Assembly (NCBI GenBank): GCA_964520615.1
Contig: CAZFNL010000137.1
Location: 62,001-126,000, forward strand
Length of the DNA stretch: 64,000 nucleotides
Origin: JAMCUI01 sp964520615
Lineage (GTDB): Bacteria; Patescibacteriota; Microgenomatia; 2-02-FULL-39-11
Reading direction: 5' to 3'
Shown here: positions 9,445-18,700 of the stretch, piece by piece
How the letters are laid out: each line of letters begins with the position of its first letter
How positions within the stretch are numbered: position 1 is the first letter of the stretch
Made by a program: the position numbers and the translations under genes
The notes under the pieces: model-generated
The model's input: the letters and a program-made list of their open reading frames with translations, nothing else
The model's database searches: none
Told to the model about the DNA's origin: nothing

Positions 9445-10313
9445 AATCTTATCCACGATTGCGGGATTAAATCGGAGGTGTTTATTGATTGATCATTAAA
9501 CCACTTTTTAGGTGTGATGACGGTTTTATTTTCATTGAGATTCAACCAAGCTGCCCACCAGCTGAAAGAACTGTTGGCGATAATATTGTGCTTACAGTTC
9601 TGCATCAGTCTGAGATCCTCATAGGAACGATCCCCCTGATTATTTTCCACAAAATGCGCTGGTAATTTCAACTTAAAATTCCGGCGCGCCCAAGGAATAT
9701 CATCAGAAAAGATGAATAAATGTGGATTTTTTACTTTTTCGGAAATAATCTTTAATGCTGTCAAGTAATAGTTTATTGGACATACACCATGATATTTATT
9801 TGTAGATCTGTTTGTGACTAAATCTCCACGGCGCACGTGGACGCTTATCGAATTTACAGACCTTATTTTTCTTAGCGTAAGGTTATTTTCACTTTTCGGT
9901 CCTGTCCTAAATTCAAACTCACTTCTAATGATTTTTTCTATATCCTTAAAATATTTTTCGCTTTGCCAGTAACCGGTAAGGTAAGTATTTTCTGGTAACT
10001 TCAGCACATCTTTGTTGAAATTAAAACTTTTCTCGGAATAGAAATTTACTTTAGGGCTATTTGAAGGAACCAGTTTATATACAAAACGAAGTAAACCTTT
10101 AGATCTAGCTGATTTATAAACATCAAGCTCCTTATTTTCAGCTATTTTTGAATTTATTTTGAAATTATCCAACTCATATTTCCTAAGTTTGTAAACTTCA
10201 AATCCTACAATATCAAGCTTAAGAATGGTACCTCTCGCATGAGCTAGTCTGCGTCCCGCAGCATATTGAAACATTTGGTTTCCCAAGCCTCCTATAAGCC
10301 TTGTAATAATCAT
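9441..10313 (-). CDS. GT11 alpha-1,2-fucosyltransferase
   Basis: A 290-residue protein with clear GT11 features. The N-terminal GGLGNQMFQYA (residues 8-18) forms the GDP-binding loop. HVRRGD (159-164) is the hallmark GDP-fucose-binding motif shared by alpha-1,2- and alpha-1,6-fucosyltransferases. The later FSDD and SSFSWWAAWLN segments are conserved in bacterial WbsJ/FutC-type enzymes, and the length is usual for the family. It should move L-fucose from GDP-fucose to the 2-OH of a sugar, often galactose, in the growing glycan. It is the third fucosyltransferase of this operon beside two GT10 genes; GDP-fucose is made by the synthase at 42140-43084. It lies 5 nt after the upstream gene and overlaps the downstream GT2 by 4 nt. 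Confidence 0.9.
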   Translation of the reverse strand: MIITRLIGGLGNQMFQYAAGRRLAHARGTILKLDIVGFEVYKLRKYELDNFKINSKIAENKELDVYKSARSKGLLRFVYKLVPSNSPKVNFYSEKSFNFNKDVLKLPENTYLTGYWQSEKYFKDIEKIIRSEFEFRTGPKSENNLTLRKIRSVNSISVHVRRGDLVTNRSTNKYHGVCPINYYLTALKIISEKVKNPHLFIFSDDIPWARRNFKLKLPAHFVENNQGDRSYEDLRLMQNCKHNIIANSSFSWWAAWLNLNENKTVITPKKWFNDQSINTSDLIPQSWIRL

Positions 10314-10318
10314 ATTGG

Positions 10319-11239
10319 TTAATTTATCTTTGCAAAAGCTTCTGCGATGTTTAATAAACTTTGAATATAAGTATGTTTTTTGACCTTTTTCTGCTGTTCG
10401 TGAACAAGTTCAATATAGTCTTTTTCGTTCATTTGCAAAACGTTGCCAATAAGTTCTTCTATGTCTTTACCCTCTATCGTTAAACCATTAAATAAATCAT
10501 GGAATTTTCTGATATTTGTGACGGCTATCTGCCCGTAAGAAACATTCTTAAATACCCTACAGGGTAAATAGTTGACTTTCTCCTGCCACTCCCCAGCAAT
10601 TGCGGGAGCAATTCTTGACGCTCTTACTAAAAAGACGTTCCACCAATCCGGAACTCCCTGAAAATGGATAAATCTCAAACCGTTATTTTTTAGCACTTTT
10701 TTCAACTCATTTATTTTCCTAATATTCCCCTGATGGCGCGGGTTATCCCAGATGCTCCCTATGAAAAATGCTATTGGAGATTTCTTTCTGTAGACAGGTT
10801 TGTAAAATTCATCGGGCAGAAGATTGGTTCCCCATGGTTGGTATAATATCTGTTTTTTCCTGTCAAAAAAAGTAACCTCGTCCCATTTCTCTTTACCTTT
10901 CTCAGCATCGTTTGTATAAACCTGTATCAAAATCCGTCTATTATCGCTTATATTCTTATAAAATCCGCTGTCAAAGTTATGGAGGCAATAAAAAACTTCT
11001 TTTTTAATCGGTAAATTATATCCGCCTACATTTGCCGAAACAACTAAATCGCCATCGCTTATGACAACACTATTTTTTATTTCGTCATCCACCCATACTA
11101 CCGGGTATTCCAATTTCTTTAAGGTTTCAAAAAAATGACTATGGATATAACGGTAGGTATTATTTACGTTTCGCAACCCCCATATGACAACTTTATTAAA
11201 TCTTTTGAATTGTTTATGAAATAACTGGGTGTCTGTCAT
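10319..11239 (-). CDS. putative GT-B-type glycosyltransferase, family uncertain
   Basis: I do not recognise a named family with certainty. The 306-residue soluble protein starts with a Rossmann-like strand (KVVIWGLRN, about residues 16-24) followed by HSHFFETLKKLEYPVVWVDD, a layout seen in capsule-locus transferases that act on carbohydrate. The C-terminal half has FFIGSIWD (154-161) and a segment (LPCRVFKNVSYGQIAVTN) resembling the nucleotide-sugar-binding half of GT-B proteins of the Glyco_trans_1/CgeB type, though the EX7E motif is not obvious. The place between a methyltransferase and a GT11 gene, with a 4-nt overlap upstream, supports a glycan-assembly role. A non-transferase modifying enzyme cannot be excluded. 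Confidence 0.5.
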   Translation of the reverse strand: MTDTQLFHKQFKRFNKVVIWGLRNVNNTYRYIHSHFFETLKKLEYPVVWVDDEIKNSVVISDGDLVVSANVGGYNLPIKKEVFYCLHNFDSGFYKNISDNRRILIQVYTNDAEKGKEKWDEVTFFDRKKQILYQPWGTNLLPDEFYKPVYRKKSPIAFFIGSIWDNPRHQGNIRKINELKKVLKNNGLRFIHFQGVPDWWNVFLVRASRIAPAIAGEWQEKVNYLPCRVFKNVSYGQIAVTNIRKFHDLFNGLTIEGKDIEELIGNVLQMNEKDYIELVHEQQKKVKKHTYIQSLLNIAEAFAKIN

Positions 11240-12036
11240 CGTTTATATAAGTGCAAATAACCCACATAAGAATTCCATTCTGGTGAAAACACAATGTCAG
11301 ACAGGTTTTTCTCATTATTACGGATTTCTTTATTTTTAATATAAAAATATTGGGATATTAAGTCTAAAAAATATGTCAAAGTCAGCTGTTTGTCTTTAGT
11401 TTCCAGTCTAATATCATTTTCATCTTCCGGCAATCCGTTTAACGTTTTCTCCAGAATTGCCCATCTGGCTGATTTCTTTTTGTCGTGTGTGAAGTCCAGA
11501 GTAATAATAAAATGCCCGTTTTTCTTTAATATTCTACGGACCTCCTTCACTGTTTTTTGAAATATCCGGTAAGGAAAATGCTCAAAGGCTGATATGCAGA
11601 CTACGATATCGCATGATTTTGGAGGAAGATCGATTTTTTCCGCCGATCTTTTGAATATTAGGCATTTATCAGTCAGTTTAAGTACTTTTGGAAGTCTGCC
11701 GTCAGGGTCATAAGCCCACAAATTACATCCCGATTTCACATAATATCTATAAAAATCGTAATCTGACGGAATTCCAATTCCGATATCAACCACGTTTTTT
11801 TCTTTTATTCCAATCTCTTCAAGAATTCCCTGTACATATCTGTATTCCCACTTCCTGCTTCCCCAATTTGAAAAACGGTATTGTCTGGTATAAGGATCCT
11901 TTTTATAAAAATAACCTATGTCCTTGTAATATGCCTGTGTTGGCCGCGGCATGCCAAAAATTTCATAGAAATAGAATAAAAAATGATATATGGATACCGC
12001 AGTTTTTAAGAAATAATTCTTTAATTTTTTCGTCAT
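11236..12036 (-). CDS. class I SAM-dependent methyltransferase
   Basis: This 266-residue protein carries SAM motif I at residues 82-90 (VVDIGIGIP), an acidic end of strand 2 (LWAYDPDGR), the motif DIVVCISAFEHFP in place of motif II, and the following strand LKKNGHFIITLDF. These mark a Methyltransf_11-type fold. The first 70 residues are basic and aromatic, with a short hydrophobic helix (12-26) that may lie on the membrane. In context it probably methylates a sugar hydroxyl or carboxyl on the exported polysaccharide or its precursor; the substrate is not visible. Both ends overlap neighbours by 4 nt (a GT4 gene upstream, the uncertain GT-B gene downstream), so it is expressed with them. Confidence 0.75.
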   Translation of the reverse strand: MTKKLKNYFLKTAVSIYHFLFYFYEIFGMPRPTQAYYKDIGYFYKKDPYTRQYRFSNWGSRKWEYRYVQGILEEIGIKEKNVVDIGIGIPSDYDFYRYYVKSGCNLWAYDPDGRLPKVLKLTDKCLIFKRSAEKIDLPPKSCDIVVCISAFEHFPYRIFQKTVKEVRRILKKNGHFIITLDFTHDKKKSARWAILEKTLNGLPEDENDIRLETKDKQLTLTYFLDLISQYFYIKNKEIRNNEKNLSDIVFSPEWNSYVGYLHLYKR

Positions 12037-13199
12037 ATTAATTCATCGTAAAGATTTTCGTATTGTAAGGCAACGTTTTCCCATGTGAATTTATTTTTCC
12101 AGGCTATAAACCCGTTATTAGCCATTTTCTGAAGCTGTGTTTTACTGTTTACCATTTTTTCCAGAATACCCGCGGATTTTATTTCATCAACATGGCTATA
12201 GCCTGACTTATCAATATGGGTGGGTAACAAAACTCCTGAATGTGACCAACTGATTATCTCTTTGGCGTTTCCTACATCTGTAGTTAAAAAAGGAGTTCTT
12301 GAAGCCATACACTCAAAAAGTACCAGAGGTGAACACTCTATGTTTGATGTAAAAAGAAAAAGATCGGCGGCCTGATATGCCGCAACGGTATGAATTTTGT
12401 CAAATTCCTTTATAACAAGTTTTTTATCCTTTCTCCTGTTTGGTGGCGCTATCGCAAAAGCCAGCTTTTTTAATTTACAATTTCTGTCACAACCTCCGGT
12501 TGTGTTATTACCAATGATAAGAAATGTTGCATGCTTAATATCCGCTCTTTCAAATATTCTTATTGCTTCACCGTGGCCCTTTACTCCTGTATGGGATCCG
12601 ACATGTAGAATAAGGAAATGATTTTGTGGAATTCCTAATTCGTTTTTTATGTCAATTTTCTCTTTTTTGCCGAATTCCTCTTTACTGGCTCCGTTTGGTA
12701 TAACACGTATCTTTTTAACCCCGTTTTCCCTGGCAAAATTTATATCCCGATAATCATCTGACAAAAAAACATTCATTTCATATTCCTTCATCCAGCTTTT
12801 CATCTGCGCAAAATATTGATTATAAGAAGAAACATAATGCATGGAAAAGCCTGTCGGTACAAACACTTTTTTGGCTTTAATTTTGGAAAGAATCGGAAGC
12901 ATTATATCCGTTGCCCATTGGGTCGCGGCAAAATTGGTGATAATATCAAAATTTGAATCCATCAGATATTTCCTGTAACGATCAATCTCTCCCTTCATTC
13001 CTATCACCGCATTTCCCTTTATATCAAATTCTTCAATTTTGACTCCGTTTATCTTCCTGCTTTTGCGTCCGGGGTCTTTTGAAGTTGCCACGGTGACGTC
13101 ATGCCCCAGTTTCACCAGATGCTCGGAAATCTGCCGAACCACTTCCTGCATACCACCCACACTTGGTAGGTAAAACTGGACTGTATGCAATATTTTCAT
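12033..13199 (-). CDS. family 4 glycosyltransferase (GT-B)
   Basis: A 388-residue two-domain GT-B enzyme. The N-terminal acceptor domain begins MKILHTVQFYLPSVGGMQEV, with the Gly-Gly loop of GT4. The linker VIPNGASKEEF and HVGSHTGVKG start the donor-binding domain. The EX7E motif of retaining GT4 enzymes is ECSPLVLFE, contacting the nucleotide and sugar of the donor. A Cys-rich insert (GGCDRNCKLKK, near 245) is unusual; two cysteines four residues apart might bind metal, though no second pair is evident. It likely transfers a hexose with retention of configuration in the cytoplasm. It overlaps the upstream GT2 and the downstream methyltransferase genes by 4 nt each. Confidence 0.85.
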   Translation of the reverse strand: MKILHTVQFYLPSVGGMQEVVRQISEHLVKLGHDVTVATSKDPGRKSRKINGVKIEEFDIKGNAVIGMKGEIDRYRKYLMDSNFDIITNFAATQWATDIMLPILSKIKAKKVFVPTGFSMHYVSSYNQYFAQMKSWMKEYEMNVFLSDDYRDINFARENGVKKIRVIPNGASKEEFGKKEKIDIKNELGIPQNHFLILHVGSHTGVKGHGEAIRIFERADIKHATFLIIGNNTTGGCDRNCKLKKLAFAIAPPNRRKDKKLVIKEFDKIHTVAAYQAADLFLFTSNIECSPLVLFECMASRTPFLTTDVGNAKEIISWSHSGVLLPTHIDKSGYSHVDEIKSAGILEKMVNSKTQLQKMANNGFIAWKNKFTWENVALQYENLYDELI

Positions 13200-14002
13200 A
13201 ATAAAGATTTGACCTTCTTTTTCAACCGGCTTTCAAAGTATGAATAATATAATAATGTCTTATATATATATGTCTTAAATCTCGTACTCTGCGACGAACC
13301 TCGTTTTGTGAGATATCGGCTAAAATTTTCCAGAACTTCTGCCCTTTGCAAATAATCATCTTTGCCCAGTTTCCTTATACTCGTTTCCGGATTATCAGCA
13401 TATTTCACCAAAGGCTTATTGATAAAATAAAAATCAGCTTCAGCAGCAATTCTGAGCCACAAAGCATAATCCTCTCCGACCAGAAGATTTCCATCCTCAG
13501 GAAATCCCCCAGCACCCACCACAATATCCTTTCTAATAAGAACTGAACTGGTTATGACGAAATTTGTTTTTAGTAGATCTGAAAGGCTTATTATACTTCC
13601 TGAAAAAGGAGAAACAGAACCATAGTTTCTACCATTATCAGTTATCCTCGAAGCGTTGGTACAAACAACATTGCAATTATACTTACCAATAATTCTTAAC
13701 TGTTCCTCCAGTTTGTTTTTTTCCCATCGGTCGTCGCTATCCAGAAAGGCAACCCAATCTCCTCTGGATATCTTTACACCACTATTGCGCACTAAAGCCG
13801 GAAGTCCCGTATGTTTGGCGTCAATCCATCTTATTTTTGGATTACCTAACCTATTAATCTTTTCTTTACTGTCATCAGTTGACCCGTCATCGGAAACTAT
13901 AATCTCAAAAGGCTTGACCGTTTGACTCAGTATGCTTCTTAATGTCAGAACCAAGCTTTTTGACCTGTTAAAAGTTGGAATAATTACGCTTACTTTAATC
14001 AT
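13196..14002 (-). CDS. family 2 glycosyltransferase
   Basis: A compact 268-residue GT2 enzyme. VIIPTFNRSK (residues 6-15) forms the first nucleotide-binding strand, DDGSTDDS (38-45) the uridine loop, and D88-S-D90-D91 the metal-binding motif. GEDYALWLRIA further on is the usual acidic catalytic-base segment of inverting family 2 enzymes. There are no membrane helices, so it should be cytoplasmic or peripheral and act on lipid-linked intermediates. It is joined by 4-nt overlaps to a methyltransferase-like gene upstream (13999-14676) and a GT4 gene downstream (12033-13199), so the three are probably translated together. Donor and linkage cannot be inferred. Confidence 0.85.
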   Translation of the reverse strand: MIKVSVIIPTFNRSKSLVLTLRSILSQTVKPFEIIVSDDGSTDDSKEKINRLGNPKIRWIDAKHTGLPALVRNSGVKISRGDWVAFLDSDDRWEKNKLEEQLRIIGKYNCNVVCTNASRITDNGRNYGSVSPFSGSIISLSDLLKTNFVITSSVLIRKDIVVGAGGFPEDGNLLVGEDYALWLRIAAEADFYFINKPLVKYADNPETSIRKLGKDDYLQRAEVLENFSRYLTKRGSSQSTRFKTYIYKTLLYYSYFESRLKKKVKSLL

Positions 14003-14676
14003 TTGGCAAAAGAAAATTTTATCTGCTTATTGTATTTTTGCATCCATACATCCAGTATGCGTTTCTCGCCATCTGAACCATCCAGCAAGAAGTTTCCGAG
14101 ATATTCTTTAGTACGCTGAAAATAATCCGTCTCTTTGAAAAGAGAGGCTGTTTTAGTGGCTGTAATATCGATATTGTACGTTCCCTTCCATGAATTCTTT
14201 TTTACTTTTCCCACTCTAAACCCAATCACCTCAAGAATTCTCTTTAGCCTGTCGGTTGACCATCCTTCATAGTGGACTGCCCAGGATGCCTCGTTTGAGC
14301 CGAATATGTGCCTCAAAGCTACAGCTTTTGTCCGGAAACTAGAAAAAAGATTGACTACGTTTAATGCTGTCCTGTCAAAATCAGGTACTTCAATTCTCAA
14401 TCTGCCCCCTTTTGTCAACCAGGATCTCCATGACACGAGAAGCGCACAAGCAACCGGTCTTTCAAAATGCTCAAACACATGATGCAGTCTTATTTCATCT
14501 ATTGAATTTGGTTTATACCTTAGTTTATTTATATCGGCGTATAGGTCAACTTTTGTGTCTTTCTGTACTGTATGCCTGCTTTGAGGGAAATCAATGTTTA
14601 CATAACCCGGGAGATAAATCTGTCCGCACCCTAAATGCAATCTTCTGCTATTTTCTATTTTCGCCTTTTCTTTCAT
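13999..14676 (-). CDS. SAM-dependent methyltransferase-like protein
   Basis: A short 225-residue protein whose N-terminus RRLHLGCGQIYLPGYVNID (residues 11-29) is the SAM-binding start of a group of methyltransferase-like proteins common in polysaccharide loci. Then come DEIRLHHVFEHF (near 60-71) and a hydrophobic strand ending in RLRIEVPDFD. It is shorter than typical class I enzymes, and part of the C-terminal fold looks reduced. Small relatives of this kind are annotated as methyltransferases but few have known substrates. It could methylate a sugar or act as a non-catalytic partner. It overlaps its upstream GT gene by 4 nt and its downstream GT2 gene by 4 nt. Confidence 0.65.
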   Translation of the reverse strand: MKEKAKIENSRRLHLGCGQIYLPGYVNIDFPQSRHTVQKDTKVDLYADINKLRYKPNSIDEIRLHHVFEHFERPVACALLVSWRSWLTKGGRLRIEVPDFDRTALNVVNLFSSFRTKAVALRHIFGSNEASWAVHYEGWSTDRLKRILEVIGFRVGKVKKNSWKGTYNIDITATKTASLFKETDYFQRTKEYLGNFLLDGSDGEKRILDVWMQKYNKQIKFSFAK

Positions 14677-15674
14677 AAAAATTTGTTTATTTTAAGAAGT
14701 AATTTTGATTTGGCACTTGATTGGAAATCTTTATCTCCATCTCCCTGTGGTTTTTGCAAAAAACCCTTTTTCTCCAACTTATCAAATAGGTCTACCATTT
14801 TTTGCGCTGATTTTTCCAGTGAGAAGTTGTCCAATATGAATTGTCGCGGATTATATTTATTGTAATTTTTTATCATCTGATCTATGGCTTTTTCCAGTCT
14901 CCCCGGATTTTTTATGACAATTCCGCATTCCTTATCGAAATATGGTGCGCTTGTTACTTGAAATTCTTTCAACTCTGCCGGGAATCTATAACCGTTGTCT
15001 GTCCTTGCTTCAAAAAGCGTATTTACGTCTACTACCACAAGCGGCAACCCCGCGGAAAGCGCTTCCTGCATCGCTATTCCCTGACTCTCATGGCGACCCA
15101 GCCAAATTCCGAAAACCGCATCCTGAAGAGTTTTGAGATAACAATCTTCAGAATATTTTCCGTACTCTATGACAAAAGGCTTAATTTTACTTGTTTTTAA
15201 CGTTTCCAGAATCCTTTCCAGCAGCCTGCGGTCGCGTTCCTTAAAATATACCATTACCTGTTTTGATCTTTCTTTTTTTCCCGGCATAAAATAATATGTA
15301 TCAATGCCTGCAGCCCAAATTTCCAATTTACACTCGGAAAACCCTAATCTCTCCCATAATTTTACCGGCCAATAGCTCGGATGAACATAAATACAGTTTT
15401 TGAGTTTGGGTCGATACTTTGGAATGTCATCTGGCAAAATAAATATGTTGGGTCCTATTACACCCGGCAACCCGGATATCGCCATTTCCATAAAACCGCT
15501 GACTGAATCATGTATCCAATTTCTCCCGTAATCATGAATATTCCGGTTCACGACGTATGGCTGGCCGATTTGGTCAAATCCTTTGCATGTATTTAGGAAT
15601 ACTTTATACGGCCCGGTAATTTTACCGGTTTTTGCTGATTCTGATATTATATTTATACTCTTCTTCTTATCCAT
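14673..15674 (-). CDS. GT-B glycosyltransferase (GT1/GT4-like)
   Basis: I place the start at the ATG at 15674, 13 codons inside the longest frame. It leaves an 8-nt overlap with the upstream GT2 gene and removes an implausible 47-nt overlap. The resulting protein has about 333 residues. Its C-terminal half has the GT4-type EX7E motif (E-S-Q-G-I-A-M-Q-E) followed by ALSAGLPLVVVDVN, the donor-binding region of GT-B enzymes. The N-terminal half (INIISESAKTGKITGPYKVF) is less conserved but has the Gly-rich acceptor loop. Retaining sugar transfer in the cytoplasm is likely; donor unknown. The stop overlaps the methyltransferase-like gene at 13999-14676 by 4 nt. Confidence 0.7.
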   Translation of the reverse strand: MDKKKSINIISESAKTGKITGPYKVFLNTCKGFDQIGQPYVVNRNIHDYGRNWIHDSVSGFMEMAISGLPGVIGPNIFILPDDIPKYRPKLKNCIYVHPSYWPVKLWERLGFSECKLEIWAAGIDTYYFMPGKKERSKQVMVYFKERDRRLLERILETLKTSKIKPFVIEYGKYSEDCYLKTLQDAVFGIWLGRHESQGIAMQEALSAGLPLVVVDVNTLFEARTDNGYRFPAELKEFQVTSAPYFDKECGIVIKNPGRLEKAIDQMIKNYNKYNPRQFILDNFSLEKSAQKMVDLFDKLEKKGFLQKPQGDGDKDFQSSAKSKLLLKINKFL

Positions 15675-16596
15675 ATCCTGATAATTTTTTAAAATACAAA
15701 CGCATTTTTCCATAACTTATAGCCAACCTTGTCGTCGCTCCTTTTTCCAACGCCTCCCGTATATACTCTTTCTGCGAAATAGTATTCTTTAGTTTTAGCG
15801 ACTCATTGTAAAGATATTCATAATTTTTCCGGATGAAAATTCTTCCATTTCTGGTCAGAATATTATCGCCTAAAAGTTTGTGATACTTCCGGTGCAAGGC
15901 AAAAAGCTGATCTTTATAGGGTCCGGTCGAAACATTTCTGCTATCCTGTATACTATGCAGCCTATATCTTACAAAATATTCTGTCTGAAGACACACTCTT
16001 CCATATCCGGCAAAATCGAAAAGGAAAGGGCGGTCAGCAATTTTACCGTATTCATCATAATCAATATTTAATTTTTGGAACAGATCACTTTTGTATATGG
16101 TTGAACTGAAATGATAAGGAAATCCGGAGTAAAGATAAGCTGCAAAATCCGGTGGTGAAGAAAATATTTCTATCTTTCCGGCATTATTTGACCAATTCTG
16201 ATTAAGAGGATTATTTTCAAACGTCATACCTGTCCCAACTAAAACAGCATCGTCATATTTATTAAATATTTTTAAGGCATTACTTAGATATTCAGGATGC
16301 AAAAGATCATCATCATGAAAGACCATTATTAATTTTTTCCGCATCAATTTTTTAATGCTTTGATACACTTTCTTTCCGGGTAGGTTTTCTTTATTTTTTA
16401 TAATTTTAGTTTTTATATTTAATTTGATCTTCGACTTTAAATAATTGCGTAAATCTGTTTTACTTCCGTTATCAAATACCGCCAGGGAAAAAGAGTTTTC
16501 CGTCTGATTTAACAAACTCTCCAGAGTCTCCAATAATAATTTTTCCCTGTCAAAAGTAACAACAAATATTTCCAAATCTTTTATCGAATAGTTCAT
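15667..16596 (-). CDS. family 2 glycosyltransferase
   Basis: A 309-residue GT2 protein. After a short lead, IFVVTFDREK (residues 10-19) gives the first GT-A strand, AVFDNGSKTD (39-48) the nucleotide loop, and H94-D95-D96-D97 the metal-binding motif in the form common to capsule enzymes (MVFHDDDLLHP). A basic C-terminal stretch (residues 250-309) has no clear helix. It probably acts at the cytoplasmic membrane face. It overlaps the GT10 gene upstream by 4 nt and the GT-B gene downstream by a few nt. No Shine-Dalgarno is visible, so translation may depend on coupling. Donor unknown. Confidence 0.8.
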   Translation of the reverse strand: MNYSIKDLEIFVVTFDREKLLLETLESLLNQTENSFSLAVFDNGSKTDLRNYLKSKIKLNIKTKIIKNKENLPGKKVYQSIKKLMRKKLIMVFHDDDLLHPEYLSNALKIFNKYDDAVLVGTGMTFENNPLNQNWSNNAGKIEIFSSPPDFAAYLYSGFPYHFSSTIYKSDLFQKLNIDYDEYGKIADRPFLFDFAGYGRVCLQTEYFVRYRLHSIQDSRNVSTGPYKDQLFALHRKYHKLLGDNILTRNGRIFIRKNYEYLYNESLKLKNTISQKEYIREALEKGATTRLAISYGKMRLYFKKLSGYG

Positions 16597-17717
16597 ATTT
16601 TTTCCAGTTCTTTTGACAATATACAGTCAATATATTCGGCAAAACCGGAATAACTGTATTTTCTGCCTTCTCTGCTTTTCAAAAACTTCCTTCCCGCATT
16701 AATCATTTTTGTACCCTCAAACTCAGACACGTTTACCAGTTTTTCATCGAGATCCTGCCATGAGCTAAATTTTCGCGTATCAATAAAAGTTTCCTGCGGT
16801 ATATACTTTTCTATATCCGGGGCACCCAAATAAATGGGTATCACTCCTGCCGCAAAACAGTCTATTATTTTCTCAGTAATATACCCCGGATATACGGTAT
16901 TCTCAAAACATACTGCAAATTTATAACCGGAGACGGTACTTGTTTTATCCCTGCAGGGTTTTGGAGAAAGATTATACAGCACCGTATCCAGCCTTTTTCT
17001 TAAATTATCAGGCAGTCTCGCCCTTTCTTGCCAGCCGTGACCAAAAAGATCGAGCCTTCCCTTTTGTCCGAAACATTCGATTGCCTCAAGTCTTTTTGAC
17101 TGCAGTTCATGTTTTACAGCATATTTTCTGGTGGCGGAAGTCAACATTTGCATCTGGAACGTCAACCATTTAGCATACTTCAAAGGGGATAAATAAAAAG
17201 GAATGGAAAAATTTTCCCTCCAGAATTTATTTGCCGCCACCATAACGATGAATTTCCTTCTGTTCCATGCAACAGGTTTCTTAATATCATTCAGGTCGAA
17301 ATTCGGAAAATACGCTCTATGATTCTGGCCGTTGCCGGAAGTCAAGCCAAAAGCTCCCGGGAAAAGAAGCCTGTGCGGAAAATTTTCCGAAATTTCCCTC
17401 AGTCCGTCATAGAAATCATAGGCAATAAGAGGCGACTCAAAAGCTGAAAGTATAAATGGCCGGGCGCCAAGCATTATCAGTTCTTTCGCGTGGTGAGCAA
17501 AAAGCTCCTGAATTACCATTATGTCCTTTTCGTCCCACTCTCCTTTTTCAACTTTTACCAGCGCGACATCCCCGGTCGCCACATCAATATTTCTTTTCCC
17601 GGCCATCGGAAGAAACTCCGATACCCAGCCTGCACCGGGAAACCGGCGGGCGTATTGACCGTCTAGTATTTTGTTCTTTTGAAAAGCCGATATATCTGTA
17701 CAAATTGCTATATGCAT
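16593..17717 (-). CDS. GT10-family fucosyltransferase-like protein
   Basis: A 374-residue protein with the GT10 donor-binding signature in its C-terminal half: Y265-K-F-A-V-C-F-E-N (265-273), then PGYITEKIIDCF (277-288) and IPIYLGAP just after. In characterised alpha-1,3-fucosyltransferases these residues bind GDP-fucose. The N-terminal 150 residues form the more variable acceptor domain. It is longer than the GT10 protein at 6502-7443, mainly by a loop around residues 160-215. Its role is most likely transfer of L-fucose to a chain residue. With the GT10 and GT11 proteins it implies at least three fucose linkages, or fucose plus a related GDP-sugar. It lies 20 nt after a GT2 gene and overlaps the next gene by 4 nt. 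Confidence 0.8.
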   Translation of the reverse strand: MHIAICTDISAFQKNKILDGQYARRFPGAGWVSEFLPMAGKRNIDVATGDVALVKVEKGEWDEKDIMVIQELFAHHAKELIMLGARPFILSAFESPLIAYDFYDGLREISENFPHRLLFPGAFGLTSGNGQNHRAYFPNFDLNDIKKPVAWNRRKFIVMVAANKFWRENFSIPFYLSPLKYAKWLTFQMQMLTSATRKYAVKHELQSKRLEAIECFGQKGRLDLFGHGWQERARLPDNLRKRLDTVLYNLSPKPCRDKTSTVSGYKFAVCFENTVYPGYITEKIIDCFAAGVIPIYLGAPDIEKYIPQETFIDTRKFSSWQDLDEKLVNVSEFEGTKMINAGRKFLKSREGRKYSYSGFAEYIDCILSKELEKI

Positions 17718-17737
17718 ATTCCATAAAAATGATTATT

Positions 17738-18700
17738 CTACTTCCTTAATTTCTCAATAATGTTGCGGCCTAAAGAGGATTTTTTCATCTCCGTCGCCGT
17801 TTTCATAATTAGATTTTTTTGAAACGATTGCGTACCGTAGACTATTCCCATAAAAAACAGGAACAAGGAAAACTTTAAGCCGAAAGATTTGAGATATCCT
17901 TCGGATTTGTGAAAAGCAACAGGATAATATTTTTTAGCGCCGAAATAAAGAGGCCATGTGGATGTGATCCAGCTCCAAAGAAATCTTGGCTGAGCGGCTT
18001 TCTCAAGGAAATCAGCAAGGTAGCCAAAACCGATAGCGCTTAAAAAATAATTTCCAGAACCGTGCGTGATAACAGGTTCTTTGGTAAATACGTATTTATG
18101 CCTTATTACCGTCAATTTAGCTTTCTTATTTTTTCTCAGTGCGGCAAGCAATATGGCAAAATGGGGAAAAGAGGAATCCATGTACTCAAAACCCCAATAG
18201 ATAAAGTCTTTTATGAAATTCATGTTAAACACGACTGCGCTTGTTAAGCCAAATCCCGCACCGCTAGTGACGGTAAAAGCGTTATTCAGATCTAGGATGA
18301 TCTCCTTTAATCTATTGGTTTCACCTATGTGAACAATGTCAGGATTATGACCCATTCCCCAAAATATCTCATTAATCGCAGAAGGTGTTACCATATCATC
18401 ATCCGAAAGTATCCATAAATATTCATTTTCGTCCGCGGCAAGAAATCCCTGCATTATGTTCTCATTACCGCCGATATTGGAAATGTTTTGCCTGAAGAAT
18501 ATATTCTTTTGGGTAAACTTATCAGGCAACGTTTTGTATAATGGATCACTCGAGTGGTTATCACTGACCACCAAACGTACTTTTTCCTTATATTTGCCCC
18601 ACTGGTTTACTATCCTTCCCAACTGTTCTGACAATACTTTTCCCCGGTTGTATGAAGGTATATAGATAAGTAATCTCGCTTTATGCATAATTTCAGTCAA
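17738..18700 (-). CDS. family 2 glycosyltransferase
   Basis: A 320-residue GT2-like enzyme. LLIYIPSYNRGK (residues 10-21) is the first nucleotide-binding strand and S99-D100-D101-D102 the metal-binding motif (WILSDDDMVTP). The segment before it (RQNISNIGGNENI) resembles the conserved region that contacts the donor ribose. The last 80 residues hold one or two amphipathic or membrane-facing helices (LFLFFMGIVYG near 285). It should act on lipid-linked chains at the inner membrane face. The 8-nt overlap with the upstream gene places the start at 18700; an in-frame ATG at 18688 is an alternative giving four fewer residues. Donor unknown. Confidence 0.75.
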   Translation of the reverse strand: MTEIMHKARLLIYIPSYNRGKVLSEQLGRIVNQWGKYKEKVRLVVSDNHSSDPLYKTLPDKFTQKNIFFRQNISNIGGNENIMQGFLAADENEYLWILSDDDMVTPSAINEIFWGMGHNPDIVHIGETNRLKEIILDLNNAFTVTSGAGFGLTSAVVFNMNFIKDFIYWGFEYMDSSFPHFAILLAALRKNKKAKLTVIRHKYVFTKEPVITHGSGNYFLSAIGFGYLADFLEKAAQPRFLWSWITSTWPLYFGAKKYYPVAFHKSEGYLKSFGLKFSLFLFFMGIVYGTQSFQKNLIMKTATEMKKSSLGRNIIEKLRK

